The position numbers and the translations under genes were made by a program. DNA of 64,000 bases from Terriglobales bacterium (lineage in GTDB: Bacteria > Acidobacteriota > Terriglobia > Terriglobales > Acidobacteriaceae): NCBI GenBank assembly GCA_025462725.1, contig JAOAPE010000011.1:186001-250000 (forward strand), written 5' to 3'. Positions 16,147-25,748 of this stretch are shown in pieces. The notes under the pieces are model-generated. The model was not told where the DNA came from and did no database searches. It saw only the letters and a list, made by a program, of their open reading frames with translations. Position 1 is the first letter of the stretch. Each line of letters opens with the position of its first letter.

Positions 16147-19100
16147 TTAGAAGCTCAGCTTAAGGCCGAGCTGCATGGTGCGAGGATCACGTGTTGAACG
16201 AACCAAGTTGTAGGAGGCACTGTTCGTGGCGAACGACGAGCAGCAGATCGGGTTCGTGTGGTTCAAGGCGTTATAGGCTTCGGCGCGGAACTGGCCGCCG
16301 AACCGTTCTGAGAACTTGATGTTCTTGAACATGCCCATATCTATACGCCAGAAACCAGGCAGGCGAACATTGCCGGGACGTTCTGACGGAATCGTCGTCT
16401 GTCCGGCAACCGGGTTGGTGAAGGCAGCGGCATTGAACCAGCCGCTGTCATAGGTGTGTGCGCCTCCGGAGTTCGGATCGCCCACTTGGTTTGCACGGAA
16501 CAAGCAAGGAGAAGGCCCAAGGCAATCGCCGCCAGTTGGATCAACCGCCTGGTTAGACGATACCGTTGCCGGGAGCCCGGTTTGGAAGGTCTGGATGCCG
16601 GAGAATTCCCAGCCGCCGAGAACGTGTCCAACGAAGCCCTTTTGCTCAATGAGCCATGGAATGTCCCAGACAAAGTTGCTGGTCCATACATGTCTCCGAT
16701 CACCGATTCCAGGCCCGTAATTGTTGTCACGGATATGCCCTTGAATCGGCATGATCGCTCCGGTGGTGCGGTCCGCTTGATAAGTAGTCAAGCTATGCGA
16801 CCAGGTGTACGCGATGTTGAACATGGTGTTGCGTGAGAACTTCTTCTGTAGCTGCGTCTGAAGTCCGTGATAGTTGGAGGTGTAGACACCGCGAACAGCC
16901 GGCGCGCCGGAGTATCCGACGTATGGCCGAAGCGCGTTCAGCAAGCTGGTGTTAGCAGCGGTAACAACCGGGGCTGCGCCGAAGGAGATGACGTTAGCTC
17001 CGAGCGGCCCACCCTTGCAAGGCGTTGCAGCTGTGCAAGCGAGGTAAGAGTTTTCCGCGGGTTGGTTGATGTCAATGAAGCCAGGAAGCCGGATACCGCT
17101 ATTTCCGTAGTAACCAACGTCCAGGATGAACCCGTTGGCGAGGTCACGCTGAAGGTCCAAGCTCCATTGTTCCGTATAGGAAGGATGGTAGTTGGGGTCG
17201 ATTCTGCTTTGTGCCTGTGTGATCGCTTGCGGAATCCCGTTCGCAGGAACTGCAGCGCCGCCCGTGGCATTCGCTGTAGTGACGTTTGTAAAGCTCAATG
17301 CGTTCTGGAACCCGCTACCCAGGAAGATGTCATTTTCGGCATTTCCGTAGATGGTAGCGCTGTCATAGAACATTCCAAAACCGCTGCGGACTGCGGTCTT
17401 TCCATCACCCCATGGATCCCATGCAACGCCCACGCGTGGTGCAATCGCGGCGTTGTATTCCGGGCCCAACTTCTCGCCATAAGGAGAGAGGTGGCCGGTG
17501 ACTCCCGCCGGAGGATGAGCGAAGACGTATCCGTTAAGCGGGTCATAGTTGGGGTTGCAGGCGCTGGTAAACACGCCCGTCGCATTGTTCTTGGTCACGT
17601 CGTTGGAGCCGTTAGCCAAAATGCAAGGAGCTTTCGCCGGGTTATAGGTGGAAGGGTCGAAGTTTCCCAACAGTCCGAGCGCGTCGGTGGGCTGGCGGAA
17701 TAACGAATGACGAATTCCGTAGCTGATGGTCACGTTCTTCCGGGCTCGCCAGGCATCCTGCACGTAATACTCGAACTGGTTGGCGCGGATGTCCGCGGTC
17801 AGGTCGAGGAAGTTCTGCGTGAAGGTACCTACTCGTCCGAGCAGGAAGTTCGCCCATGACTGTTCAAAGCTGAAGGCGCAGGTTGAGCCTGCGGCTCCTG
17901 CCGTTCCCACGCAAGGAGTGGGATTGGTAGCTGAGACTGCAGCAGTCGTTGGGAGGCCGTTTGTATTGAATGCATACTGCGCCTGGTTGCCGTTGCCATT
18001 GTTCTCATTCTTCCGGTACTTATACCAAGTGCCGCCGAACTTGATGCTATGGCTGCCCCAAATCTTCGTTACGTTGGCCATGAACTGGTGATTGACGTTG
18101 AAATCCCGGTAAGGACCAAATGTTGCTGGTGCCGTGCCGCCCGTCATCGACAAGCTAGGTACGCGACCCAATGTCGTGGCAAACGGAAGCTTTCCCGCTG
18201 TTGCTGCAACGATGTTAGGAGCATTGCCGGTATTCATCAGTCCCGCGGGGTCGCTCAAGATAGCGCCGTAAGAGTAGGTGTAACCGGGTTCGATCAACCA
18301 ACTCTGATTCGGTGCTATGGTCGCCCGGAGCGTGTAGTTCTTTCCCGGTGAATTGGTATCGGTATTACCAACGTTATCCAGTGCAATATTGGTGAACAGT
18401 CCACCCGGCTCGCGAGTCGGGATCGAATCGCGCAGGATCTTGCCGTTGATGGAGAACTTGTTGTTGAAGTGGTGGTCGATCTTGTAAATCTCTTCGCGGA
18501 AATTGAAAAGCCCGCGCAGAGTGGAATTGTTGCCAAACGGATCGGACGCGACCGCTGCGTTTGGTTGCGGGTACTTCGAGAAGATGTCCGTCATGTACGC
18601 TTTGGCGATCGGATCGAACGTCCCGGGCGCGATGGTCGTGCTTGTCGCCGTACATTGGTTCGAAACATTGAACGCTACGCAGACAGGAACACGGAAAGTT
18701 CCCCCCATCATTGCCGATGTCGGGACTTCAGCGTGCGCGTTGGTGTAAACGATGTTTCGGCGGACTTCCTCTGAGAAGAAGAAGAAGGTCTTGTCCTTCT
18801 GCTCGTAGATCTTTGGGATCCAGACCGGGCCGCCAATAGTGCCGCCGAAGTTGTGATAGCGCAAGATCGGAGGACGATTGGTTGTGCCGTTCGTAAGCTG
18901 CGTGCGCTTGTTGAAATAATTGTTCGCATTGAATGCATCATTGCGTGCGAACTCGTAAACGTTTCCATGAAATGCACTCGTACCAGACTTGGTGATGACG
19001 TTGATCTGCCCGCCGCCGGCTCGTCCCAGTTCAGGATCGTATTGCCCGCGGATGACCTTGAATTCGGAGATAGCGTCAACGTTTGGAAAAGCGAGAAGCG

Positions 19101-19740
19101 TCAAGTTCGAGCCACGGTCCACGTTGTCGGCGCCATCAATCATGTAGTTGCTCTGTTCGCGGCGTGCGCCGTTGACGGAAAATGCCGTCAAGCTGGTGCC
19201 TTGCGGAGCCAATGCTCCTACGTAGATCTGGTCGAAGTTGCCGGCATCAGAGACGCCAGGAACCAGCACTAGAAGCTGTTCCCAATTGCGGCCATTCAGC
19301 GCTAGTTCTCGTACTTGCGTGCCGGTGATCAAGCCGGATGCCGTAGCGGACTGCAATTCCACCTGCAATGCTTCCGCGGCCACGTCCACCGTGTCAGTCG
19401 AACTGCCGACCGTCATTTTCGGATCGAATGTCAGTTTTTCATTCACGTGCAGGTCGATGTTAGAGATGACTGCTTTCTTGAAATTCGCCGCCTCAGCAGT
19501 TATTGAATAGTGTCCAATCTGCAGAGACGCCGCTGAATACTCTCCTTTGTCACTTGTTGTAAGAGTTCGAACCACTGCGTTAGTGTCGGTGTTCGTAACG
19601 GTGACCTTTGCATTTGGCACTACTGCGCCGCTCTGGTCTTTCACCGTTCCTACGATTGATCCTGTGACCACTTGCGCTGGCAGACTAAGACAGCAGCAAA
19701 GCATCAGGATTGCGACGTGCAGAATCCTTCTTGAAACCAT
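16147..19740 (-). CDS. TonB-dependent receptor with carboxypeptidase-regulatory-like domain (Oar type)
   Basis: 1197 residues. Signal peptide to about residue 23. A CarboxypepD_reg-like beta-sandwich covers about 25-105 (GSIVGTVKDQSGAVVPNAKV and GEYSAASLQIGHYSI). A plug follows with ELALNGRNWEQLLVLVPGV and VNGARREQSNYMIDGADN. The rest is the 22-strand outer-membrane barrel, ending in RTMQLGLKLSF with a C-terminal aromatic. Acidobacteria carry many of these; the usual guess is uptake of oligosaccharides or other large nutrients, and the ligand here is unknown. It has a strong terminator. No neighbouring SusD-like gene is present. Confidence 0.92.
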   Translation of the reverse strand: MVSRRILHVAILMLCCCLSLPAQVVTGSIVGTVKDQSGAVVPNAKVTVTNTDTNAVVRTLTTSDKGEYSAASLQIGHYSITAEAANFKKAVISNIDLHVNEKLTFDPKMTVGSSTDTVDVAAEALQVELQSATASGLITGTQVRELALNGRNWEQLLVLVPGVSDAGNFDQIYVGALAPQGTSLTAFSVNGARREQSNYMIDGADNVDRGSNLTLLAFPNVDAISEFKVIRGQYDPELGRAGGGQINVITKSGTSAFHGNVYEFARNDAFNANNYFNKRTQLTNGTTNRPPILRYHNFGGTIGGPVWIPKIYEQKDKTFFFFSEEVRRNIVYTNAHAEVPTSAMMGGTFRVPVCVAFNVSNQCTATSTTIAPGTFDPIAKAYMTDIFSKYPQPNAAVASDPFGNNSTLRGLFNFREEIYKIDHHFNNKFSINGKILRDSIPTREPGGLFTNIALDNVGNTDTNSPGKNYTLRATIAPNQSWLIEPGYTYSYGAILSDPAGLMNTGNAPNIVAATAGKLPFATTLGRVPSLSMTGGTAPATFGPYRDFNVNHQFMANVTKIWGSHSIKFGGTWYKYRKNENNGNGNQAQYAFNTNGLPTTAAVSATNPTPCVGTAGAAGSTCAFSFEQSWANFLLGRVGTFTQNFLDLTADIRANQFEYYVQDAWRARKNVTISYGIRHSLFRQPTDALGLLGNFDPSTYNPAKAPCILANGSNDVTKNNATGVFTSACNPNYDPLNGYVFAHPPAGVTGHLSPYGEKLGPEYNAAIAPRVGVAWDPWGDGKTAVRSGFGMFYDSATIYGNAENDIFLGSGFQNALSFTNVTTANATGGAAVPANGIPQAITQAQSRIDPNYHPSYTEQWSLDLQRDLANGFILDVGYYGNSGIRLPGFIDINQPAENSYLACTAATPCKGGPLGANVISFGAAPVVTAANTSLLNALRPYVGYSGAPAVRGVYTSNYHGLQTQLQKKFSRNTMFNIAYTWSHSLTTYQADRTTGAIMPIQGHIRDNNYGPGIGDRRHVWTSNFVWDIPWLIEQKGFVGHVLGGWEFSGIQTFQTGLPATVSSNQAVDPTGGDCLGPSPCLFRANQVGDPNSGGAHTYDSGWFNAAAFTNPVAGQTTIPSERPGNVRLPGFWRIDMGMFKNIKFSERFGGQFRAEAYNALNHTNPICCSSFATNSASYNLVRSTRDPRTMQLGLKLSF

Positions 19741-19922
19741 ATCGCCTCCACATGGAATTACTTTTGGTGTCGTTTTAACTTGATTTTTTGGGGGTTAACG
19801 AACTTCGGGGCGACTATAGCAAAGTTTTTGTTTGTTCTGTCAAGAGGTGAAACGAGCAATTTTGAGACCACTGGATTGATTCTGACGAAGCTGTGAGGAA
19901 GGAATTTCTGATTACGTTTTTG

Positions 19923-21278
19923 TCACGCCCGAGTCGCCTGTTTTCGCTTGACGTTTTCGAACAGAACAAATGTGGGATAGCTGCAACCGAGTATCACCAG
20001 CGAGTAAACGCTGTTTCTCAAGTCGCTGGCTACGGCTCCCACCAGGAAAGCGACGTATACACAGAGAGCAAAACCGGTAGTCCATGGATATCCCCAGGCG
20101 CGATACGGCCGTTGGCGGTCAGGCTCCCGTTTTCGCAGAACAAAGACTGAGATCAACCCGAGCACGTAATTCAGCGCGAAGAAGAACGCTAGCACTGCAA
20201 CTACTTGATTAAATGTCCCGGTCGCAATGAAAGCCAAAGCGACAACCGTGGAAACGAGTAGAGCCACGTCCGGTGTGCCGCCTGCATTCACCCTCGATGC
20301 GCTCTTTGGGAACAGTCCATCGCGACTCATTGCAAATGGGATTCGGCACATCATTAATAGATAAGCATTGATGGCGCTCATCATGGAAACGATCATGATG
20401 ATCTGGATCACCGTATCCCCGTGTGCGCCCCAGATCGCCTTCGCGGCGGTCCCTAGCGCGAGTTTGTCGCCCGCAATCTGTCCGATGGGCAATATATGAA
20501 TGAGTGCCGCGTTTAGCAGCACATATATAAGGATGATCGACGCCAATCCACCGAGGATGGAGCGCGGGATGTCATGGTCCGGCTTCGTCGTCTCTTCCGA
20601 GAAGTAGATGATTCCCGCCCATCCGTCGTACGCGAAGATCACGGCTTGGATGGACAAAATCACAGCCGCAAACAGTTTTATTCCCGACGGCATCGCAACA
20701 TTCGTTGTCGCAACTTGTGCCGCGGGCTTCGCCGTGAAACACACCACTACAAACGCCATGAATGCCAATGCTTTAAGGAAAGTACTGATCTGTTGAAATC
20801 GGCTACCCACGCGGATTCCCGCCCACTGCGATAATGCAAGCACCACCACGATGCTCAATGCGATCATCGTCGTATGTCCCTGGGCTGCGGGAACCAGCAA
20901 TCCGAAATATTCGCCGATCACGATGGCAACGGCCGATGTCGAGCCGCAGTTGGAAAGCCAATCCGTCCATCCGATCACAAATCCCGGATACTCGCCCAGC
21001 GCCTGCCGAGTGAAAACATAATGTCCGCCCGAACGCGGTAGCATCGCTCCGAGTTCGGCAAACGATGGCGCGGCGATCAAGGGAAACAGCCCGCCGATGA
21101 TCCATATGCCGAGAAACAAAGTCGCACTTGGCAGATAGCCGGCGATATCTCCCGGAGTGCGCAGGATTCCCGCCCCGATCGTATTCCCCACCGTCACTGC
21201 GAGACCAAAGGCCAGCCCGAGGATGCGGAGCAATCCGTGTTCAGATCTCTTTGTTTCCATCGACGATACGAGAGACAT
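19923..21278 (-). CDS. APC-family amino acid permease
   Basis: About 451 residues from the ATG at 21278 (21260 is a slightly shorter alternative; neither has a clear ribosome site). Twelve or so membrane segments are visible. The first carries GLAVTVGNTIGAGILRTPG, the substrate-binding turn of the APC superfamily, and FAELGAMLPRSGGHYVFTRQ follows. It resembles the amino-acid/polyamine antiporter and LAT-like branches. The substrate cannot be inferred. It is divergent from the Rieske oxygenase gene about 80 bp away, which may mean the two act on the same amine compound. Confidence 0.88.
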   Translation of the reverse strand: MSLVSSMETKRSEHGLLRILGLAFGLAVTVGNTIGAGILRTPGDIAGYLPSATLFLGIWIIGGLFPLIAAPSFAELGAMLPRSGGHYVFTRQALGEYPGFVIGWTDWLSNCGSTSAVAIVIGEYFGLLVPAAQGHTTMIALSIVVVLALSQWAGIRVGSRFQQISTFLKALAFMAFVVVCFTAKPAAQVATTNVAMPSGIKLFAAVILSIQAVIFAYDGWAGIIYFSEETTKPDHDIPRSILGGLASIILIYVLLNAALIHILPIGQIAGDKLALGTAAKAIWGAHGDTVIQIIMIVSMMSAINAYLLMMCRIPFAMSRDGLFPKSASRVNAGGTPDVALLVSTVVALAFIATGTFNQVVAVLAFFFALNYVLGLISVFVLRKREPDRQRPYRAWGYPWTTGFALCVYVAFLVGAVASDLRNSVYSLVILGCSYPTFVLFENVKRKQATRA

Positions 21279-21357
21279 GGGCTTAGTGCAGGGAAGCGCG
21301 ACTGATTCTAGCCTCGTTCCAATAGCCGTGCGTATAATTTCGATTCGGAAGGACTGC

Positions 21358-22446
21358 GTGCCAGAAAAATTATCCATCGATCCCGACATCAGCAAATCCT
21401 GGACACTCCCTGCTCACGTCTATGTAGATCCTTCGGTTTTAGAACGGGAAAAGAAGCAGATTTTTTCCCGGACATGGCAGATCGTAGGACGTCGAGATCA
21501 AGTCGCGAAGGCCGGCGACTTCTTCACTGCCGAACTTGTCGGGGAGCCTCTTCTTATCGTTCGTGACACTGCAGGCGCACTTCGCGGCTTCTACAACGTC
21601 TGTCGCCATCGTGCAGGTCCGCCCGCAACCGGGTGCGGCTCGCGGAAAGTTTTTCGTTGCGGATATCACGGTTGGACTTACGGTCTCGATGGCCGTCTTT
21701 TGAACGCTCCGGAATTTGAAGGCGTGCAGGATTTCCGTACGGAAGAGTTCGGGTTGAAGCCTGTGAACGCCGCTGAGTGGGGAGCTTGGATTTTCGTCAA
21801 TCTCGACGACAATGCCGCGCCGCTTGTCGCGGCCCTCAACGAACTTCCTGCGCAGGCTGCTGCATACGGCTTAGAGGGACTGAAACTCCACTCTCGCCGC
21901 GACTATGTGATGGATTGCAATTGGAAGGTGTACATCGACAACTATCTCGAGGGATACCACCTTCCGAGTGTGCATCCGAGTTTGAATCGCGAACTGGACT
22001 ACGGAAAATATGTGACGGAAACCTTCGCGCGTCACTCGAAGCAATCGAGTCCCATCCGCGGGCCTGAAAACGAAGCCACCGTCGACCGCCGCTATAAGCA
22101 GACTGACAACGCCATGGCTGCGGAATATTTCTGGATCTATCCCAACTGGATGCTCAACTGCTATCCCGATAATGTTTCTCTGAATATCATTCTTCCGCTC
22201 TCGGCGGAAAAAACGTTGGCCATCTTCGAGTGGTACTTCAATGAGAGCGTGTTAGGAACGGATGTCCCCGAAAGCACGGTCAAGTTCAGCGACGAGATCC
22301 AACTTGAAGACGGCGCAATCTGCGAGACTGTCCATCGCAATCTAAAGTCGAGCAGCTACACTCGCGGTCGTTTCAGCGTGAAGCAGGAGAAATGCGTTCA
22401 TCACTTCCACCGCTTATACGCTGACCTCTGCACTTTTTCTGGCTAG
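21358..22446 (+). CDS. Rieske non-haem iron oxygenase, alpha subunit
   Basis: 362 residues from GTG 21358, supported by GGAAGG seven bases upstream. A longer frame to 21157 would run through the divergent permease gene and is rejected. The Rieske [2Fe-2S] ligands are Cys82, His84, Cys101 and His104 (NVCRHRAG and RCGYHGW). The mononuclear iron site is in DNYLEGYHLPSVHP with His201 and His206. The layout matches choline, carnitine and betaine monooxygenases more than aromatic dioxygenases: no beta subunit follows. No ferredoxin reductase partner is encoded beside it. The substrate is unknown. Confidence 0.88.
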   Translation: MPEKLSIDPDISKSWTLPAHVYVDPSVLEREKKQIFSRTWQIVGRRDQVAKAGDFFTAELVGEPLLIVRDTAGALRGFYNVCRHRAGPPATGCGSRKVFRCGYHGWTYGLDGRLLNAPEFEGVQDFRTEEFGLKPVNAAEWGAWIFVNLDDNAAPLVAALNELPAQAAAYGLEGLKLHSRRDYVMDCNWKVYIDNYLEGYHLPSVHPSLNRELDYGKYVTETFARHSKQSSPIRGPENEATVDRRYKQTDNAMAAEYFWIYPNWMLNCYPDNVSLNIILPLSAEKTLAIFEWYFNESVLGTDVPESTVKFSDEIQLEDGAICETVHRNLKSSSYTRGRFSVKQEKCVHHFHRLYADLCTFSG

Positions 22447-22452
22447 AGATTC

Positions 22453-22677
22453 TTACGCAGACACTGAACGCGACTTCTCTTGCGGCGCAGTTTGCTGTTC
22501 GCGATGATGTTTTTCCGCCTGCAGTACTCGCACCGTCATCGCCAGAAAGATTGCGACCACTGGATAAACCTGCGCAGTCAGTGAGTTGTTGTGCTGTTGT
22601 TCCGCCAGGATCATGGCATCCACAGCGAGATATCCGCCCAGTAGCAGGAACACGAGTCCCGCAAGTTTGAAGTGCAT
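22453..22677 (-). CDS. Small two-helix membrane protein, unknown
   Basis: 74 residues from the ATG at 22677, which has a GGGGGG Shine-Dalgarno five bases upstream. Two hydrophobic segments (LAGLVFLLLGGYLAVDAMIL and VYPVVAIFLAMTVRVLQ) are followed by a charged tail with HHREQQ. No family is recognised. It is convergent with the Rieske gene. Confidence 0.55.
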   Translation of the reverse strand: MHFKLAGLVFLLLGGYLAVDAMILAEQQHNNSLTAQVYPVVAIFLAMTVRVLQAEKHHREQQTAPQEKSRSVSA

Positions 22678-22875
22678 AAATCCCCCCAGTTTTTTGTTTG
22701 GCACACCATCCCACCCGAAGTCAGCCTTGTCAATGATTCTCTCAACGTCGTCCAGCTAGTCTGTCGCAACTTGTCCTACTCTGGCGTACTTAGAAGTGAC
22801 AACTTGCATCCAGCTACTCTGCTCCAAGTTCCTGTTCGTACCGGTGCCGACTGCACCGAGTCCAGGAGAAGCAGA

Positions 22876-24165
22876 ATGAAGTATTGCCCTTCGTTGTTCT
22901 TAGCAGCGTCTTTTTGCACGTTTGTTGCAGGATGCGGCAGCAGCATGAGTCCAGCCCCGCAAAGTGTTACACAACAAAACAATCAGCCCTCCAAACCTCC
23001 GGTTGTGATCTCCACGACCCAGCAGTCCAGCGCGAATCATCGGGTGTTCGTGGCATTCAGTCATGCCATGGATGCCAGCACCATCAATTCGGAAAACTTG
23101 TCCATCAACGGTGTAAGCAGCACTGTCAGCTACGACGCGAAGAACAAGATCGCGTATATGTCGCCGAGCACACAGCTTTCGAATGGAACCGTTTACACGG
23201 CCAAGGTTTCGAACGCCGTTCGTGACACCAAAGGCATGAACCTGGCCGCAAATTACAACTTCGCGATCTTCACCGCGCCGGTCGTCGATACCACCGCTCC
23301 CACCATCATCGGCTTTGACACGGGATGCGTTGCTACTGGAGGTCCCGTCCACGTGACTTTTAGTGAAGCGATGGATTCATCCACGATTACCGCCAGTTCC
23401 TTTTTCGTCTTAGGAACAACTGGTTCGGTGAGCTACGACCCAATCACGCACATCGCGTCCTACACTCCGTCGAGTCCGCTTACTGCGGGTGCAACGTATT
23501 TTGTCAGTGTGAATGCTTCCGTAACGGACTTGGCTGGCAATCATCTCAGCTTGGGCAACGGCTCTGGACAGGAATTCCAATGGCAGATCACAGTTTGCAA
23601 CACGCCACCTCCAGGGAACTTCTGCAGCTATACCAAGGGTGGATATGCCGGCCCCGGAGCCCCCGGACAATTGCTGGACAACAACTACACAAGCGTCTTC
23701 AGCTCCGGATTGACGATTGGCATCAACGATGACAGCGGTCCGCAGCATCATGACATCTGGACCGCAGATTCGACCGGCCTGCTGAGCTTGAAAACCTTCC
23801 TGACTTCTCCGGCAGGTGGAGCTTCCGGAGCGCTGACGGCGGATGCAACGAACCCGGTTGCCACCGGCAGCGGTAATCTTCCCGAGCAAGTGGCAGCATT
23901 AACCATCAATGTGGGATTGAGCGGCGTCAGCGGCGATCCTGCGGGCTTCGGTAATCTCGTGCTTCACGATACGGGCGGAAGTTTGGATGGTTCGACTGTC
24001 GCGGAAATCCTCGCGGCGGTAAATTCAGCGCTCGCCGGAAACGGATTGCCGTCGGGATACACCTTCGATACTCTCAACGATCTGATAACCAACCTTAACG
24101 AATCGTGGGACAACTGCCAGCAAAGCACTTGGGGTGCAGCCCATTTGTCAGTAGCTGTGGATTAG
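22876..24165 (+). CDS. Surface lipoprotein with two Ig-like (Big_5) domains
   Basis: 429 residues. The start at 22876 is fixed by AGGAGAAGCA before the ATG, and it begins a lipoprotein signal (LAASFCTFVAGC). Two tandem Big_5-type Ig-like domains follow, each with FSHAMDASTINSENLSING or FSEAMDSSTITASSF and a VYTAKVSNAVRDTKGM or YFVSVNASVTDLAGN block. From about residue 255 a separate C-terminal region starts with CSYTKGGYAGPGAPG. It resembles, from memory, a domain common in secreted acidobacterial and planctomycete proteins that begins CxYTQG. A surface or adhesive role is inferred. A strong terminator follows. Confidence 0.78.
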   Translation: MKYCPSLFLAASFCTFVAGCGSSMSPAPQSVTQQNNQPSKPPVVISTTQQSSANHRVFVAFSHAMDASTINSENLSINGVSSTVSYDAKNKIAYMSPSTQLSNGTVYTAKVSNAVRDTKGMNLAANYNFAIFTAPVVDTTAPTIIGFDTGCVATGGPVHVTFSEAMDSSTITASSFFVLGTTGSVSYDPITHIASYTPSSPLTAGATYFVSVNASVTDLAGNHLSLGNGSGQEFQWQITVCNTPPPGNFCSYTKGGYAGPGAPGQLLDNNYTSVFSSGLTIGINDDSGPQHHDIWTADSTGLLSLKTFLTSPAGGASGALTADATNPVATGSGNLPEQVAALTINVGLSGVSGDPAGFGNLVLHDTGGSLDGSTVAEILAAVNSALAGNGLPSGYTFDTLNDLITNLNESWDNCQQSTWGAAHLSVAVD

Positions 24166-24174
24166 TCAAACAAG

Positions 24175-24208
24175 GCGGGGCGGTGCCGAAACAACGGTAC
24201 CGCCCCGC
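24175..24208 (+). terminator. Terminator hairpin after the Ig-like lipoprotein gene
   Basis: A perfect 10-bp stem GCGGGGCGGT/ACCGCCCCGC, which can extend by three inner pairs, ten bases past the stop codon and followed by an A/T-rich tail. Confidence 0.75.
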
Positions 24209-24355
24209 AAATTTCTTCTGCTCCGGACTGCGTTATCCCCACAAAATTTTGTCTTCAACTTTCCCCATCTACTTAGCTAACTAATCATTCCCGTTTCAGT
24301 CAAAAGCAGAGTCCACTAGGGTATTCGTCGCGGACGTACTCTGGCCTGAGTGGAA

Positions 24356-24361
24356 TATAAT
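24356..24361 (+). promoter_or_regulatory. Possible -10 element of the export operon
   Basis: A perfect TATAAT lies 26 bases before the GTG start of the first adaptor gene. I see no convincing -35 at the right spacing. Confidence 0.35.
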
Positions 24362-24386
24362 CGCTGGGCTATTTTAGGGGAGCTTC

Positions 24387-25748
24387 GTGAAATCCACTGT
24401 GGTTGGGAATCCCGCGTCTGAAAGTGCTGGGCGGCAGACCCAACTTTCGCAGACGCCCGCTCCGCCGTCCTCCGGCGCGGAGCATTCAGTCGTAAAGCCG
24501 CCGTCTCATCGAAAACGTAACATTATTATTGTGGTAGCCGTGCTCGCCGTTGGCGGATTCCTCGCCCTGCGCTCGCGCAATGGCGGCGATCAATCAGCCT
24601 CGCTCGCTCAGCAGACCACGATCGTCAAACGCACCGACTTCCTTCGCCGCGTTCGCATTCAGGGTACGGTCGAAGCCGTCTCTTTTCACGCTATCGCCGC
24701 GCCCAGACTTTCCGGCCCCGGTTCAGGGTCGCTGATCCTCACAAAGCTTGCCGCCAGCGGCAAGAACGTGAAAAAAGGCGAACTTCTGGTCGAATTCGAT
24801 CGGCAGACACAGATCAAGAACGCACTCGATCGTCAGGCGGATTACGTCGACTTCGTTCAGCAGATCGAGAAGAAGAAGGCGGACCAGGCAGCGGCGCAAG
24901 CTGTGGACCAGACCGCGCTCAAGCAAGCCGAGAACTTGATGCAGTCTGCTGCGCTGGAACTGAAGCGCAATGAGATCGTCTCCCGCATCGACGTCGAGAA
25001 GAATCAGCAGAATTTCGAAGAGGCGAAAGCCACCTTCGAGCAACTTCGTTCCACCTTCGACCTCAAACGCCGCGCCGCGCTGGCCGAGATCCGCTCACTT
25101 GAGATTCAGCGTGACCGCGCCAAGAGTTCGATGGACTACGCGCAAAAGAACACTGAGCGTCTCGCGATAATCTCTCCTATCGACGGCATCGTAGTCCTGA
25201 ACACCATCTGGAAAGGCGGACAGATGGGTGAAGTGCAAGAAGGCGACGAAGTCCGTCCCGGCGTTCCGTTCATGCAAGTGGTCAACGCTGGCGCCATGCA
25301 GGTTCGCGCCCGCGTGAATCAAGCGGACATCTCCATTCTCTCCGCCGGACAAAATGTTCGTGTCGGTCTCGACGCATATCCTGACCTCTCATTCGGCGGG
25401 AAGATCGAGCGCATCGCGGCTATCGGCGTGACTAGCGGGCTCTCGCAAAAGGTTCGCACATTCCAAGTGCTCTTCACCATCGACGGCACTGATCCAAAGC
25501 TGATGCCGGACCTTTCAGCCTCCGTTGACGTTGAACTCGCGAAAAAGCCTTCGGTCTTGATGGTTCCGCGTGACGCCGTGGTGACCAACGGCAAGGAAGC
25601 GTACGTTCTCACGGGCAGTGTCGGCTCATTTGAAAAGAAACAAGTAAAACTCGGCGAGATGAGTGACACCCAGGTAGTAATCGAATCCGGATTGGAAGAA
25701 GGAGCGCAAGTTTTGCGCAACGCCTCGCAATATGAAAAGACTATTTAA
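24387..25748 (+). CDS. HlyD/RND-type periplasmic adaptor 1
   Basis: 453 residues from GTG 24387 with AGGGGAG five bases upstream. One membrane anchor near 43-60 (NIIIVVAVLAVGGFLAL), a lipoyl-like half-motif, a coiled-coil hairpin at about 140-250 rich in Lys, Glu and Gln, then the second lipoyl half (ISPIDGIVV) and beta-barrel and membrane-proximal domains. Such proteins link an inner-membrane transporter to a TolC-type channel. It is the first of three adaptor genes in a row and overlaps the next gene by 17 bp. Confidence 0.88.
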   Translation: MKSTVVGNPASESAGRQTQLSQTPAPPSSGAEHSVVKPPSHRKRNIIIVVAVLAVGGFLALRSRNGGDQSASLAQQTTIVKRTDFLRRVRIQGTVEAVSFHAIAAPRLSGPGSGSLILTKLAASGKNVKKGELLVEFDRQTQIKNALDRQADYVDFVQQIEKKKADQAAAQAVDQTALKQAENLMQSAALELKRNEIVSRIDVEKNQQNFEEAKATFEQLRSTFDLKRRAALAEIRSLEIQRDRAKSSMDYAQKNTERLAIISPIDGIVVLNTIWKGGQMGEVQEGDEVRPGVPFMQVVNAGAMQVRARVNQADISILSAGQNVRVGLDAYPDLSFGGKIERIAAIGVTSGLSQKVRTFQVLFTIDGTDPKLMPDLSASVDVELAKKPSVLMVPRDAVVTNGKEAYVLTGSVGSFEKKQVKLGEMSDTQVVIESGLEEGAQVLRNASQYEKTI

